From Chloroflexota bacterium (GTDB lineage Bacteria; Vulcanimicrobiota; JAMCWD01), in contig JAMCWD010000004.1 of NCBI GenBank assembly GCA_023475345.1, positions 19,994 to 83,993 on the forward strand: a stretch of DNA of 64,000 nt, in the 5' to 3' direction. The translations under genes and the position numbers were made by a program. Position 1 is the stretch's first letter; every line of letters starts with the position of its first letter. Below the pieces are notes generated by a model. The model made no database searches. It saw nothing but the letters and a program-made list of their open reading frames with translations, and had not been told where the DNA came from. Of this stretch, positions 1-8,323 are shown one piece after another.

Positions 1-122
1 TTGGACAGGGAATGACGCGCTATAGCGTTTCGTATAGGTTCCTGCGAATGCGGAACAATCAACTCCGTCGTCATCCCCGCGAAAGCGGTTGTCTGAAAAA
101 AAACATGGATCGGCAAAAAAAT
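1..122. other. Left-edge non-coding segment with REP-like palindrome
   Basis: This stretch lies downstream of the minus-strand WD40 gene. I see no convincing gene in it. Around 68-91 it carries CGTCATCCCCGCGAAAGCGG, which resembles the short dispersed palindromes found between genes in many bacterial genomes (stem CCGC, GAAA loop, GCGG). Only half of the usual longer palindrome is present. A plus-strand frame open from the edge reads through it into the WD40 gene and is a shadow. Confidence 0.3.
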
Positions 123-2021
123 CTAAGGATTATCTCCGCCTCTGAGGTTATACAGGATCTTTTTTTTCATAACATCCCATATTTTCCAATAGCCGTCTTC
201 GGAACATGTTACAAGGTATTTTTTATCGGGAGAAAACGCAAGGGAGTTGATTTCCTGGGTATGTCCTTTCAATTTTGCATAAGGCTTCATGCCGGGCATT
301 TTCCAGATCATTACCAGCCCATCCCCCAGCCCCGCCGCGACAAGGCTCCCATCAGCGCTGACATCGACAGCCTTGACCACTACATCGCCAACCGAAATAT
401 CTTCAATTATACGGCCGCTTTTGATATCGGCCGTCTTCAGCTTCCCGTCATCACATGCTATCAAAAGATCCCCCGATGGCAGAAATTTAACCGCCCACAA
501 CTCGTCCTTTCCCGATGAGCCTTCCTTATGATTCGAGAATTCAAATACGGGCCTCATATCGGCCAGATCCCATACAACAGCCGTTTCATCGATGGAGCAT
601 GCCGCCAGGAACTTCGAATCGGCGGAAAAATCAATCCCGAAAACCTGATCCTTAAACGCCGAAAACGAAGCCAGCAATCTGCCCGTCCCTGCGTCCCGGA
701 GATTGACTTTATTATCTTCGAAGCCTGCGGCTATGAATTTGCCGTCCGGAGAAATCGCTGTACAATGAATGTCGTCTTCCTGGCTTTCCAACTGCTTCTT
801 CAGCCTGCCGGAGGACGCATCCCACAATTTAAGCTTCCCGTCCCATGATGCGGTGGCCAGAAATTTGCCGTCGCGGGAGAACGCCATGCCTTTAATATCG
901 TCCTTGTGGCCGTCTATCCCGGAAACTATGTTGAACCCGGGCACTTTCCGGAAACGGATTTTTCCATCCTCGTCGCCGGTAACCAGGTATCCGCCTTTCG
1001 GCGTAAATGCCACCGAAACCACATCATCCGACCTGCCCTTTATGTGCCTGACGAGTGAATATTTTTTCAGATCCCAGATTTTTATCGATGAATCTTCGGA
1101 GCCGGTGGCCAGGTATTTCCCGTCAGGCGAAAAGGCTACGCTGTTGACGATCATATCGTGGGCCTTGAACGATTTTATCAATTTATCATTGCCCGCGCTC
1201 CATATCTTCACGAGGCCGTCCGCCCCGGCCGTGGCTATGTATTTGCCGCCGGGGGAATATGTAAGGCTCCTGATATTTTCATCGTGTGCTTTTATTTTCT
1301 TTTCAAATTTCAGGGAGCCGTTCGAAAAGGTGAAGAAGTCCAGTGTCCCTTCTTCCGTTACCGCCGCGACATATCTCCCATCGGGGGAAAACCGGAGCTT
1401 GTTTATCTTTCCGGGAAACTTCGTCTTGAAAATTTGCCTGTATTTAACCCCGTCCCACAGGCGGACCGTCATATCCTCCGATGCCGATGCGATATATTTC
1501 CCATCGGGGGACATGGCGATGGTGGTAACTTTCCCGTTGTGTCCCTTTAGTGTTGTAAGCAGTTCCCCGTTTTTTACATCCCATATTTTTATGGTTTTAT
1601 CGTCGGATGCCGAGGCAACCCTTTTGCCGTCGGAAAAAAAGAGCACGCCGGTTATCCAGCCCCCGTGCTCGCCCTGTGAAAAAGGGCTTTTCCTGCTTAT
1701 AAATTTTACAAATTTTCCTTCGCGCAGATCCCAAAGCCTGACGGTATTGTCGCATGAGCCGGAAACTATAAACCTGCTGTCGGGCGATATCGTTGTTGAC
1801 ATGACATCGGCCCTGTGGCCCCGGAGGGTGCTTAAAAGCTTCCATGTGCCCGTGTCCCAGATCTTAATGGTGCTGTCCTCGGAACTCGAAACAAGATATT
1901 TCCCGTCGGGAGAAAATATCACGGAGCAGACATCGTTGGTATGTCCGGAAAAACCGGCGCCATAGATCCCCGATATCAGCAGCACAAAAAAAATAGTGAT
2001 CAGAAACAATGTTTTTTTCAT
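123..2021 (-). CDS. Secreted WD40 repeat protein, 14 repeats (two predicted seven-blade propellers)
   Basis: This 632-residue protein is a probable extracytoplasmic scaffold; no enzymatic domain is visible. An N-terminal signal peptide (MKKTLFLITIFFVLLISG) is followed directly by 14 WD40 units of about 40 residues, with recurrent FSPDGKYL and SEDxTIKIWD signatures. Units 1-4, 6, 7, 9 and 14 are canonical, while 5, 8, 12 and 13 are degenerate. Fourteen units fit two seven-bladed propellers with almost nothing else attached. I chose the ATG at 2021 because it gives a clean signal peptide; an upstream GTG at 2066 would put 15 residues before it. No Shine-Dalgarno sequence precedes the ATG, and a possible extended -10 (2030-2038) lies so close that the transcript could be nearly leaderless. 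The gene is divergent from the next one. Confidence 0.9.
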   Translation of the reverse strand: MKKTLFLITIFFVLLISGIYGAGFSGHTNDVCSVIFSPDGKYLVSSSEDSTIKIWDTGTWKLLSTLRGHRADVMSTTISPDSRFIVSGSCDNTVRLWDLREGKFVKFISRKSPFSQGEHGGWITGVLFFSDGKRVASASDDKTIKIWDVKNGELLTTLKGHNGKVTTIAMSPDGKYIASASEDMTVRLWDGVKYRQIFKTKFPGKINKLRFSPDGRYVAAVTEEGTLDFFTFSNGSLKFEKKIKAHDENIRSLTYSPGGKYIATAGADGLVKIWSAGNDKLIKSFKAHDMIVNSVAFSPDGKYLATGSEDSSIKIWDLKKYSLVRHIKGRSDDVVSVAFTPKGGYLVTGDEDGKIRFRKVPGFNIVSGIDGHKDDIKGMAFSRDGKFLATASWDGKLKLWDASSGRLKKQLESQEDDIHCTAISPDGKFIAAGFEDNKVNLRDAGTGRLLASFSAFKDQVFGIDFSADSKFLAACSIDETAVVWDLADMRPVFEFSNHKEGSSGKDELWAVKFLPSGDLLIACDDGKLKTADIKSGRIIEDISVGDVVVKAVDVSADGSLVAAGLGDGLVMIWKMPGMKPYAKLKGHTQEINSLAFSPDKKYLVTCSEDGYWKIWDVMKKKILYNLRGGDNP

Positions 2022-2029
2022 ATAAACCA

Positions 2030-2059
2030 ATCTTATCAGAAGATGAAAATACAATTCAA
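2030..2059 (-). promoter_or_regulatory. Possible promoter of the WD40 gene
   Basis: On the minus strand TTGAAT (2059-2054) and TAAGAT (2035-2030) are separated by 18 bp, and a TG precedes the -10 by one base. Transcription would start about at the ATG at 2021, giving a leaderless or near-leaderless message, in line with the missing ribosome binding site. The match to consensus is only moderate. Confidence 0.3.
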
Positions 2060-2099
2060 CTCGCACGGCATTTTTTTAACATCTTTTTAACATTTTCAC

Positions 2100-2130
2100 T
2101 TGATATTTTTATTCCGGCACGTGCTATAAT
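2100..2130 (+). promoter_or_regulatory. Promoter with extended -10
   Basis: TTGATA at 2100-2105 and TATAAT at 2125-2130 are separated by 19 bp, and TGC immediately before the -10 makes an extended -10 element (TGCTATAAT). It sits 45 bp upstream of the ATG at 2176. Confidence 0.6.
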
Positions 2131-2175
2131 AAAAATTGGAAAGATGGCCGAAACTATCTTTTGAGAGGTATTGTT

Positions 2176-3315
2176 ATGAAGATTAATAAGATGGGCGGGG
2201 AGGAGAACCTCCTCACAACTCAGCAAATCAAAAACGAGCCTGTCAAAAAGGCGGAGGGCGCTTCCGCCCCGGCTATAACAGACAGCGTATCGTTATCTTC
2301 CAAAAAGAGCCTCAAAACTTCAGATACTCCCGCACCGGAGCTTTCTATGGCGACAGAAGAAACCAGGGTATCGATACCCTGGAATGCGCCTCCTTACGGG
2401 AAATCCGAATATTATCAGCCCCACCTGGTAATGAGCAGCAAGAAACCGTGGTCGAAAGGGGAACGGCTTGCCCCCGTAAAGATGAACTTCGACGGGGACT
2501 GGAACATCCTCAACAACAAGGAAAATTACAAGAAAGATTATTACGGCAACGATAAAGTAAACCAGATTTCCAAAGAACAGGGCACCGTTTACACCCACGA
2601 GATGTTCTCCGAGGTCAACGGGGAAAAATACAAAGTTTACCAGTACTGGTATTACTGGGCCGAAAACCCGTTTTACATAGATCAGCACGAGCACGACCTC
2701 CAGTACGTCCAGGTGTATGTAAAAGAAAACGGCCAGCCCAAATGGGTATTTACCAATTCCCACATGAACATCATCCCGTACCTTGCTTATGGGAAAAAGT
2801 CGGAAGAGGGAGATGTCAACATGGGGAAAGTCTGGGAGAATAGTGATCTTTACAACATGGAAAAATCCGGAGAGAAGGGGAGCGTCCCGGAGCAAGTCTG
2901 GGAGAATGCTAACCTTTACGATATGGAAAGATCCGGAGAGGGAAATAACATCATTTACCGTCCCAGCCAGGTTAAGTGGAAAGGCTCCCACCCGGTGGTG
3001 TATGTGGCCCAGAACAGCCATGCGCTTGCGGCAAGCAAGAAAGACTTCGCAATTTACGATAAGACCAACAAGCCTTATGTATTCGAGGGGACGCTGCCCA
3101 ATGTCGTTTCGCTGGATGATCCTAATGATAAAGACAACCCGTTCCCCGGCTACAAGGATGAGCACGGGCTTTTGAACAAGGACGGGGATCTGAAGCATCA
3201 CGGCTTTTTCCAGAACCCGTTCGTCAAGGTGAAGGGCATACCGGACAGGGTTGCTTTCAAGGAAGGCGCCCATGCGGTATATCTGAGCGGCGGCAAGGCA
3301 TTCCCCGAACCGTAG
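2176..3315 (+). CDS. Protein resembling the NPP1/Vps62 fold, with internal tandem repeat
   Basis: 379 residues. There is no signal peptide; residues 1-70 are Lys/Ala/Ser-rich and look disordered, with a DSVSLSS motif near residue 38. The core has a Tyr/Trp-rich strand, then HEHDLQYVQVYV, and much later HPVVYVAQNSHAL. That pair of motifs resembles the metal-site strand (HDWE...V) and the PVVYVA..SHA strand of necrosis-inducing NPP1 and Vps62-type proteins; this is a resemblance from memory, not a search. Between them lies an imperfect tandem repeat, VWENSDLYNMEKSGE then VWENANLYDMERSGE. The ATG at 2176 follows GAGAGGT at good spacing; an in-frame TTG at 2161 is less likely. The function is unknown. 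Confidence 0.75.
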   Translation: MKINKMGGEENLLTTQQIKNEPVKKAEGASAPAITDSVSLSSKKSLKTSDTPAPELSMATEETRVSIPWNAPPYGKSEYYQPHLVMSSKKPWSKGERLAPVKMNFDGDWNILNNKENYKKDYYGNDKVNQISKEQGTVYTHEMFSEVNGEKYKVYQYWYYWAENPFYIDQHEHDLQYVQVYVKENGQPKWVFTNSHMNIIPYLAYGKKSEEGDVNMGKVWENSDLYNMEKSGEKGSVPEQVWENANLYDMERSGEGNNIIYRPSQVKWKGSHPVVYVAQNSHALAASKKDFAIYDKTNKPYVFEGTLPNVVSLDDPNDKDNPFPGYKDEHGLLNKDGDLKHHGFFQNPFVKVKGIPDRVAFKEGAHAVYLSGGKAFPEP

Positions 3316-3345
3316 AGACAAATAGAATAAGGTTCCGAAAGCAAA

Positions 3346-3377
3346 ACAGGGGCGGTTTATACGCCCCTGTTTTTTTG
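3346..3377 (+). terminator. Rho-independent terminator between convergent genes
   Basis: A 9-bp perfect stem (ACAGGGGCG / CGCCCCTGT) with a 7-nt loop is followed by a run of seven T. It lies between the stop of the preceding plus-strand gene and the stop of pnp on the minus strand. The T-run favours the plus strand; the minus strand has only a short T-run. Confidence 0.85.
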
Positions 3378-3396
3378 TTTATTTAAGGATTTATAG

Positions 3397-5640
3397 TTAT
3401 CTCCTGTTGTATGGACGCCGCGATCCTCCCCCGCGGCCTCCGAACCCGCCGGATCTCGGCGGACGTGATTCCCTTTCGTCGGGGAGGTCTTCTTCGCCCG
3501 GCACGAGGCCGATCCTTGTAAGGCTGATTTTGCCTGTGGGATCGACTTCTTTTACACGGACAAGAACCTCGTCGTCCATCTTCAGCATGTCTTCCACTTT
3601 ATCCACGTGGCGTTTGCTCATCTGCGAGATATGGAGGAGGCCGTCTCTCCCCGGGAATATTTCGACGACGGCGCCGAAGCTCATTATGCGGGTAACTTTC
3701 CCCATATATACTTCGCCGACTTCCACTTCCCGAGTTATCTCTTCGATAATCGTTTTTGCGGCTTCGACGGCCTTGGGGTCCACCCCCGCGATATAAACGG
3801 AGCCGTCCTGCTCGATATCGATCTTGACGCCTGTATCGGCGATGATCTTGTTTATCACTTTGCCGCCGGTGCCGATGACGTCCCTGATCTTTTCAGGGTC
3901 GATGTGGATTGTTATTATCCGCGGAGCATAAGGCGACAGTTCAGCTCTCGGCTCTGAAAGGACAGAGTTCATGTGATCCAGGATGAAAAGACGTCCTTCC
4001 TTTGCCTGGTGGAGAGCCTTTTCCAGGATATCGTACGATATGCCTTTAACCTTGATATCCATCTGCAATGCGGTGATGCCGTCTTTTGTCCCGGCTACTT
4101 TGAAATCCATCTCGCCTAAAGCGTCTTCCACGCCCTGTATATCCGAAAGGATGACGTGCCTGTCGTCTTTCAGGATCAGTCCCATTGCTATACCGGCAAC
4201 GGCTTTCTTAATAGGCACCCCTGCGTCCATCAGCGAGAGGCTGCTTGAACAGGTGCTTGCCATAGAAGTCGAGCCGTTCGATTCGAGCACTTCCGAAACG
4301 AGCCTCAGGGTATAAGGGAATTCTTCTTCCGAAGGAAGCACAGGTATGAGCGCCCTTTCAGCCAGCGCCCCGTGTCCTATCTCTCTGCGTCCGGGTCCCC
4401 TCATCGGGCGGACTTCTCCGACGCTGAAAGGCAGGAAGTCGTAATGGTGCATGTAACGTTTTGTCTCTTCTATCCCCAGCCCGTCGATTATCTGCTCGTC
4501 GGACAAGGTACCCAGCGTGGCTATATTCAGCACCTGGGTTTCCCCCCGGGTGAATAACGCTGAGCCGTGGGTCCTGGGGAGCAGTCCCACTTCAGAAGAT
4601 AAAGGTCTGATCTCGGTCGGGGTCCTGCCGTCCGGCCTGACTCCTTCATCGACTATCATGGTCCTGAGCACTTCTTCGCCGATTTTTTTGATTATTACGG
4701 CGATGTCGTGTGATTTTTCCTCGGACATTATTTCCATTATGCGTTCTTTTTCAGAACCTTCAAGCTTCACGGCGGCGATGGCCAGGGCTTCTTTTTCAAG
4801 ATCTTCGAAGGCTTTCTCGCGCTCGTGCTTGTCATGCATCCTCATGATTTCACGGATTTTCTCGGTCAGGTATTTTCTTGCGAATGCTTCCATGTCGAGG
4901 TCCGGGACGGCAAGCGGGAATTCCCGCTTCTCTTTGCCGCATTTTTCACTCAGCTCCACGATCATTTCTATAATCTGCCTGTTGATATCCTGGGCAAGCT
5001 TGAAAGCTTCAAGCATGTCTTTTTCCGGGATCTCGTCCGAGCCTGCTTCCACCATCATGATATTGTCTTTAGTGCTGGCAAGTATGAGGTTGAGGTCGCT
5101 TTCACCCAACTGCTGATAAGTGGGATTGACGATAAGCTCACCGTTTATGCGGCCTATCCTTGACGCTGCTATCGGCTCCGGGAAAGGGATGTCCGATAAA
5201 GTGAGCGCTGCGGATGCGCCGATAAGCGCCGGTATGTCGGTATCGTTCTCGTTGTCGGAAGAAAGCGCCATGGCGACGACTTGAACGTCATGGCGGAAAC
5301 CTTCAGGAAAAAGCGGCCGTATAGGCCGGTCGATAAGGCGCATCGTAAGGATGCTTTTTTCCGGGGGGCGGCCTTCACGCTTGAAAAAACCGCCGGGTAT
5401 TTTGCCTCCCGCGTACATCTTCTCTTCGTAATCCACAAGCAACGGGAAGAAATCCGCTCCTTCCTTTGCTTTGTAGGCGGCCGTTGCCGTGCATAATACG
5501 ACGGTATCCGCATAAGAACAGATTACGGCGCCTCCCGACTGTTTTGCTACTTTTCCCGTTTGAAGAACCATCTTTCTGCCTGCAATTTCTCTTTCAACGG
5601 AAAAAATTTTAGGCCGGGAATCGGATTTTACTGACTCCAT
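3397..5640 (-). CDS. pnp: Polyribonucleotide nucleotidyltransferase (PNPase)
   Basis: PNPase degrades RNA 3' to 5' by phosphorolysis and is a homotrimer in the cytoplasm. At 747 residues it has the full family architecture: RNase PH domain 1 (about 10-145), helical linker, RNase PH domain 2 (about 325-540, with GRREIGHGALAERAL), a KH domain (about 560-620, containing IGTGGKVINKI) and an S1 domain (about 625-695, GKVTRIMSFGAVVEIFPG). It ends in a short Gly/Arg-rich tail that probably adds RNA contacts. The ATG at 5640 follows AAGGAGA at ideal spacing. It lies 108 bp downstream of rpsO on the same strand, the classic rpsO-pnp order, and is probably cotranscribed with it. Confidence 0.98.
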   Translation of the reverse strand: MESVKSDSRPKIFSVEREIAGRKMVLQTGKVAKQSGGAVICSYADTVVLCTATAAYKAKEGADFFPLLVDYEEKMYAGGKIPGGFFKREGRPPEKSILTMRLIDRPIRPLFPEGFRHDVQVVAMALSSDNENDTDIPALIGASAALTLSDIPFPEPIAASRIGRINGELIVNPTYQQLGESDLNLILASTKDNIMMVEAGSDEIPEKDMLEAFKLAQDINRQIIEMIVELSEKCGKEKREFPLAVPDLDMEAFARKYLTEKIREIMRMHDKHEREKAFEDLEKEALAIAAVKLEGSEKERIMEIMSEEKSHDIAVIIKKIGEEVLRTMIVDEGVRPDGRTPTEIRPLSSEVGLLPRTHGSALFTRGETQVLNIATLGTLSDEQIIDGLGIEETKRYMHHYDFLPFSVGEVRPMRGPGRREIGHGALAERALIPVLPSEEEFPYTLRLVSEVLESNGSTSMASTCSSSLSLMDAGVPIKKAVAGIAMGLILKDDRHVILSDIQGVEDALGEMDFKVAGTKDGITALQMDIKVKGISYDILEKALHQAKEGRLFILDHMNSVLSEPRAELSPYAPRIITIHIDPEKIRDVIGTGGKVINKIIADTGVKIDIEQDGSVYIAGVDPKAVEAAKTIIEEITREVEVGEVYMGKVTRIMSFGAVVEIFPGRDGLLHISQMSKRHVDKVEDMLKMDDEVLVRVKEVDPTGKISLTRIGLVPGEEDLPDERESRPPRSGGFGGRGGGSRRPYNRR

Positions 5641-5748
5641 TTGTTTTGTCTCCTTTTAAAAATAATAGTATAAGAGAGCAAGCATGTCCCAAACAAGGGC
5701 AATATAGAACTAAGGGATTGAGCTCGTGCTGAAAATGTTGTAGTTTTA

Positions 5749-6012
5749 TTACTTGCGGAGATTGAGCTTCTCGATAATACCGCGATAGCGCGATATTTCT
5801 TTCTTTTTCAGGTAATTCAGCAGACGGCGTCTTTTGCCAACCATCATCAAAAGTCCGCGCCGGGAATGAAAATCCTTTTTGTGGGTTTTGAGATGTTCTG
5901 TTAAATGGTTGATTCTCTCCGTAAGGACCGCGATCTGAATTTCAGGACTGCCTGTGTCTTCATCGCTCCTTTTGTGTACATCGATAATCTCTTTTTTTGC
6001 TTCCTTGAGCAT
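5749..6012 (-). CDS. rpsO: 30S ribosomal protein S15
   Basis: S15 binds the central domain of 16S rRNA early in 30S assembly. The 87 residues include the family signatures [22 protein letters not shown], shown here only as landmarks around residues 21-42, and the C-terminal [16 protein letters not shown] stretch. Length matches the usual 88-89. The ATG at 6012 follows AAGGAGGCCC. A strong promoter and a structured 115-nt leader precede it, fitting the autoregulation by S15 known in several bacteria. Confidence 0.98.
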   Translation of the reverse strand: MLKEAKKEIIDVHKRSDEDTGSPEIQIAVLTERINHLTEHLKTHKKDFHSRRGLLMMVGKRRRLLNYLKKKEISRYRGIIEKLNLRK

Positions 6013-6128
6013 CTTCCTTTGGGCCTCCTTCTGGCTCCGTCGCAGGCTCTCTCATAAAAATATCCGCCTCGCGGCGGCTTCTGGCTAACCTGCGATTCCT
6101 CTTAAATTCTTTACCTCTCTTTTATACA
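6013..6128 (-). promoter_or_regulatory. Structured leader of rpsO, candidate S15 autoregulatory element
   Basis: On the minus strand the leader holds a long-range 7-bp stem, TCGCAGG (6095-6089) with CCTGCGA (6046-6040). Inside it is a GC-rich hairpin, about 6078-6064, followed by ATTTTTAT. The nonamer AGCCAGAAG occurs twice, once before the hairpin and once fused to the Shine-Dalgarno sequence. Structured leaders bound by S15 are known in several phyla with unrelated shapes; assigning this one is inference. Confidence 0.45.
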
Positions 6129-6134
6129 ATGCAC

Positions 6135-6163
6135 ATAATAGCATATATCCCGGAGATTGTAAA
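6135..6163 (-). promoter_or_regulatory. Promoter of rpsO-pnp
   Basis: On the minus strand TTTACA (6163-6158) and TATTAT (6140-6135) are exactly 17 bp apart, and TGC before the -10 makes an extended -10. Transcription should start near 6128. Confidence 0.7.
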
Positions 6164-6216
6164 CCACATAATAGATATTTTTTAGGCTTTCCCTTGTGGG
6201 AAACCCGAAAAAACGA

Positions 6217-8271
6217 TTATTCCGCGAAGTACGGGAAATGGAACCCCATATCGACTATCCCCGTATCGGGGGTTCCGTGCTGTGTTTCCCATGCGCCGCC
6301 GTTCAGGTTCCCCGTATAGCCGGGATCCCCGGCATCAATGCAGAGAGACGTGCCCTGCAGATGGTAATCGGCAAGCTGAAAATCGAAAAATTGGGGATCT
6401 TCCGCAAAACAACCGATCCCGTTCCATCCCCAGGTAGAAAAGTCGGCGAATCCGCCGGAGGCGGGGATGTTGTTGTTATACGCGTTGTCCGGCGTATTGA
6501 CCTGGAGGTCGGTATATCCGAACATGGGCGCTGCGCCGTCCGCAGCATAGATTCCGCCTCCATTAAGGTATGCAAAATTATTGGTTATAATGCAGTTTGT
6601 AATTGCGGGATCGCTTGCGGAACAGTAAAGCCCGCCCCCTCTAAGGGCCGCGTTATTATATGCTATGGTACAATTTGTAATTGTGGAAGAGGAGTTGGTG
6701 GAAAGATAAACCCCTGCGCCTTCGGAGCCGGAGTTTTGGTAAATCAGGCAATTGATTATAGCAGGAGCGGCGTTGTTGGAGCAAATCCCGCCGCCGTAAT
6801 AAGCAGAATTGCCGGTCAAAATACAATCTGAAATCACCGGGCCGCCCCCGTTGACATAAATTCCGCCGCCGCTGTCAGTGCCCGATACGACGCCGTTTTG
6901 TATCGTGAAGCCCGAAATCTCGGTCTGGTTGCCGGCGGATGTGAACAATACACATCGAAGCTCGTAGGTGCCGTCAATAATGGACACGTATGAAACGGGA
7001 TTACGCATGGTGAAGCCTGCGTTGTATCCGCCTCTCAGCCGGACGCCGTTCTTCATATCGATTGGGAGGGTCTCGCCGCCGCCGACGTTATAAGTGCCCT
7101 CGGCCACTACAATGGCCGTCCCGAAAGCAGCAATGCCCATTGCCTTGGTAATAGTTTTGAATGGCAGGTTGATTGAGCCGTCATTGTCATCGCTGCCATT
7201 GTTCATATCCACGTAAAGCGTCGGCTTGACGGTGAAGATTATTTCATTATTGCTTGCAGTCCCGTTTACAGTAACGACTACGGGGCCGGTGGCGGCGATA
7301 TCGGGCACCCTGCAGGTTATTTGAGTGTCAGACCATGACGTCGCGGGCATGGCAATTTCACCGTTGAAAGTTATGTCGCTTGTGCCCTGGGATTCGTCGA
7401 AGCCTGTGCCGTTTATGGTTACAACATCGGCCCTGTAGCCAGAAGACGGGCTTAAACCGTCAATTACAGGCCCGGTGAAATTAATAATCATGCTGTTATT
7501 CCAACTGAAAAACCAGTACCCGTACCAGGGCTGGAACACATTATTCCCGTTATCCGCCCTGAGCTGGTACCAGAAGCCGTTATTGAAATAAAAGAGCATT
7601 GCATAGCCCCAGGCGGAGCCGGGGTCTGTCTGGTAAGAGGTGGCGTTAGTGAAGTTTCTTTTCGAAGCCCCGTTGGTGATTGTTATTTTTGAAAAATCCT
7701 TCGGGTCGCGGATAGGACATGCGAAAAGGTTCCAGCCTATCCCCAGTCCAATAGATGAAGCGGTGGGAGGCGAGCCTGTCGCAGAGATGTCGGCGGCCGA
7801 CTCGGCATATTCCCAGAAACCTTTCGAGCAGTCGACGGTTTCCGGTATCGTCGGGTTTACAAGCTGGTAATCGGAGCCGTCCCACCCGTACAGGTAATAA
7901 GTGAAACCGGTTGTCGCCGTCAGAGAATCGAACGGGAAAGACATGGTGTTCCACCCGGTGGCGAAGTTATGGTTCTGCGTATCCCTTGTAAGGCCGGCGG
8001 GGGGAGGGTCAAGCGCTTTTTCCATATCGAGCGGAGGAGGCGGTTCAACCCGCCTGCCGGATGAATCGAGAATAACCGCACCCGGCGGCAGCGGGATCCG
8101 TGGGTCGAATGTTACTTCAGGCTGCGGGTTTACCAGGCCGGGGCTGCTGGAGACGGTCCCTTTTTGATGGGTCCCGCAGCCCGAAACGATAACTGCAAGG
8201 ACAATGAGAAAGACAACCATGCCAGCGAGCATGAGAATAACAGGCCGCAGGCCGTTATTACCCTTTCTCAA
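6217..8271 (-). CDS. Lipoprotein with two-part N-terminal module, one IPT/TIG domain and a right-handed beta-helix
   Basis: 684 residues, predicted to be lipid-anchored outside the cytoplasmic membrane. The N-terminus has a long hydrophobic segment and lipobox VSGC (Cys about 32). Residues about 100-270 form a two-part module (GWNTMSFPFDSLT then GWNLFACP, ending WYGYWFFSW) also found in the next gene. One IPT/TIG domain follows (about 270-350), then a region of repeated GGGIY and ISDCxLTGN/ITNCxI turns (about 355-640), typical of a parallel beta-helix with a DUF1565-like start (YVDMNNGSDDNDG). The end, DTGIVDMGFHFPYF, resembles a polymorphic outer-membrane-protein-like motif. The TTG start follows AAGGAGGG. 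No catalytic residues are recognised; adhesion or carbohydrate binding is possible. Confidence 0.85.
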   Translation of the reverse strand: MRKGNNGLRPVILMLAGMVVFLIVLAVIVSGCGTHQKGTVSSSPGLVNPQPEVTFDPRIPLPPGAVILDSSGRRVEPPPPLDMEKALDPPPAGLTRDTQNHNFATGWNTMSFPFDSLTATTGFTYYLYGWDGSDYQLVNPTIPETVDCSKGFWEYAESAADISATGSPPTASSIGLGIGWNLFACPIRDPKDFSKITITNGASKRNFTNATSYQTDPGSAWGYAMLFYFNNGFWYQLRADNGNNVFQPWYGYWFFSWNNSMIINFTGPVIDGLSPSSGYRADVVTINGTGFDESQGTSDITFNGEIAMPATSWSDTQITCRVPDIAATGPVVVTVNGTASNNEIIFTVKPTLYVDMNNGSDDNDGSINLPFKTITKAMGIAAFGTAIVVAEGTYNVGGGETLPIDMKNGVRLRGGYNAGFTMRNPVSYVSIIDGTYELRCVLFTSAGNQTEISGFTIQNGVVSGTDSGGGIYVNGGGPVISDCILTGNSAYYGGGICSNNAAPAIINCLIYQNSGSEGAGVYLSTNSSSTITNCTIAYNNAALRGGGLYCSASDPAITNCIITNNFAYLNGGGIYAADGAAPMFGYTDLQVNTPDNAYNNNIPASGGFADFSTWGWNGIGCFAEDPQFFDFQLADYHLQGTSLCIDAGDPGYTGNLNGGAWETQHGTPDTGIVDMGFHFPYFAE

Positions 8272-8323
8272 TTCAGCACCCTCCTTATGCAGTGCAGAAA
8301 AATCATATATTCAATTTTCAGTG

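Noticed and set aside
12..518. Plus-strand open frame from the left edge
   Set aside because: It lies mostly antisense to the WD40 gene, and its first part is a translation of the REP-like palindrome (HPRESG).
769..1965. 398-codon plus-strand open frame
   Set aside because: It is antisense to the WD40 repeats; its regular motif spacing mirrors the repeats on the other strand.
2320..3321. 333-codon minus-strand open frame
   Set aside because: It is the antisense shadow of the gene at 2176, which has the ribosome site and promoter.
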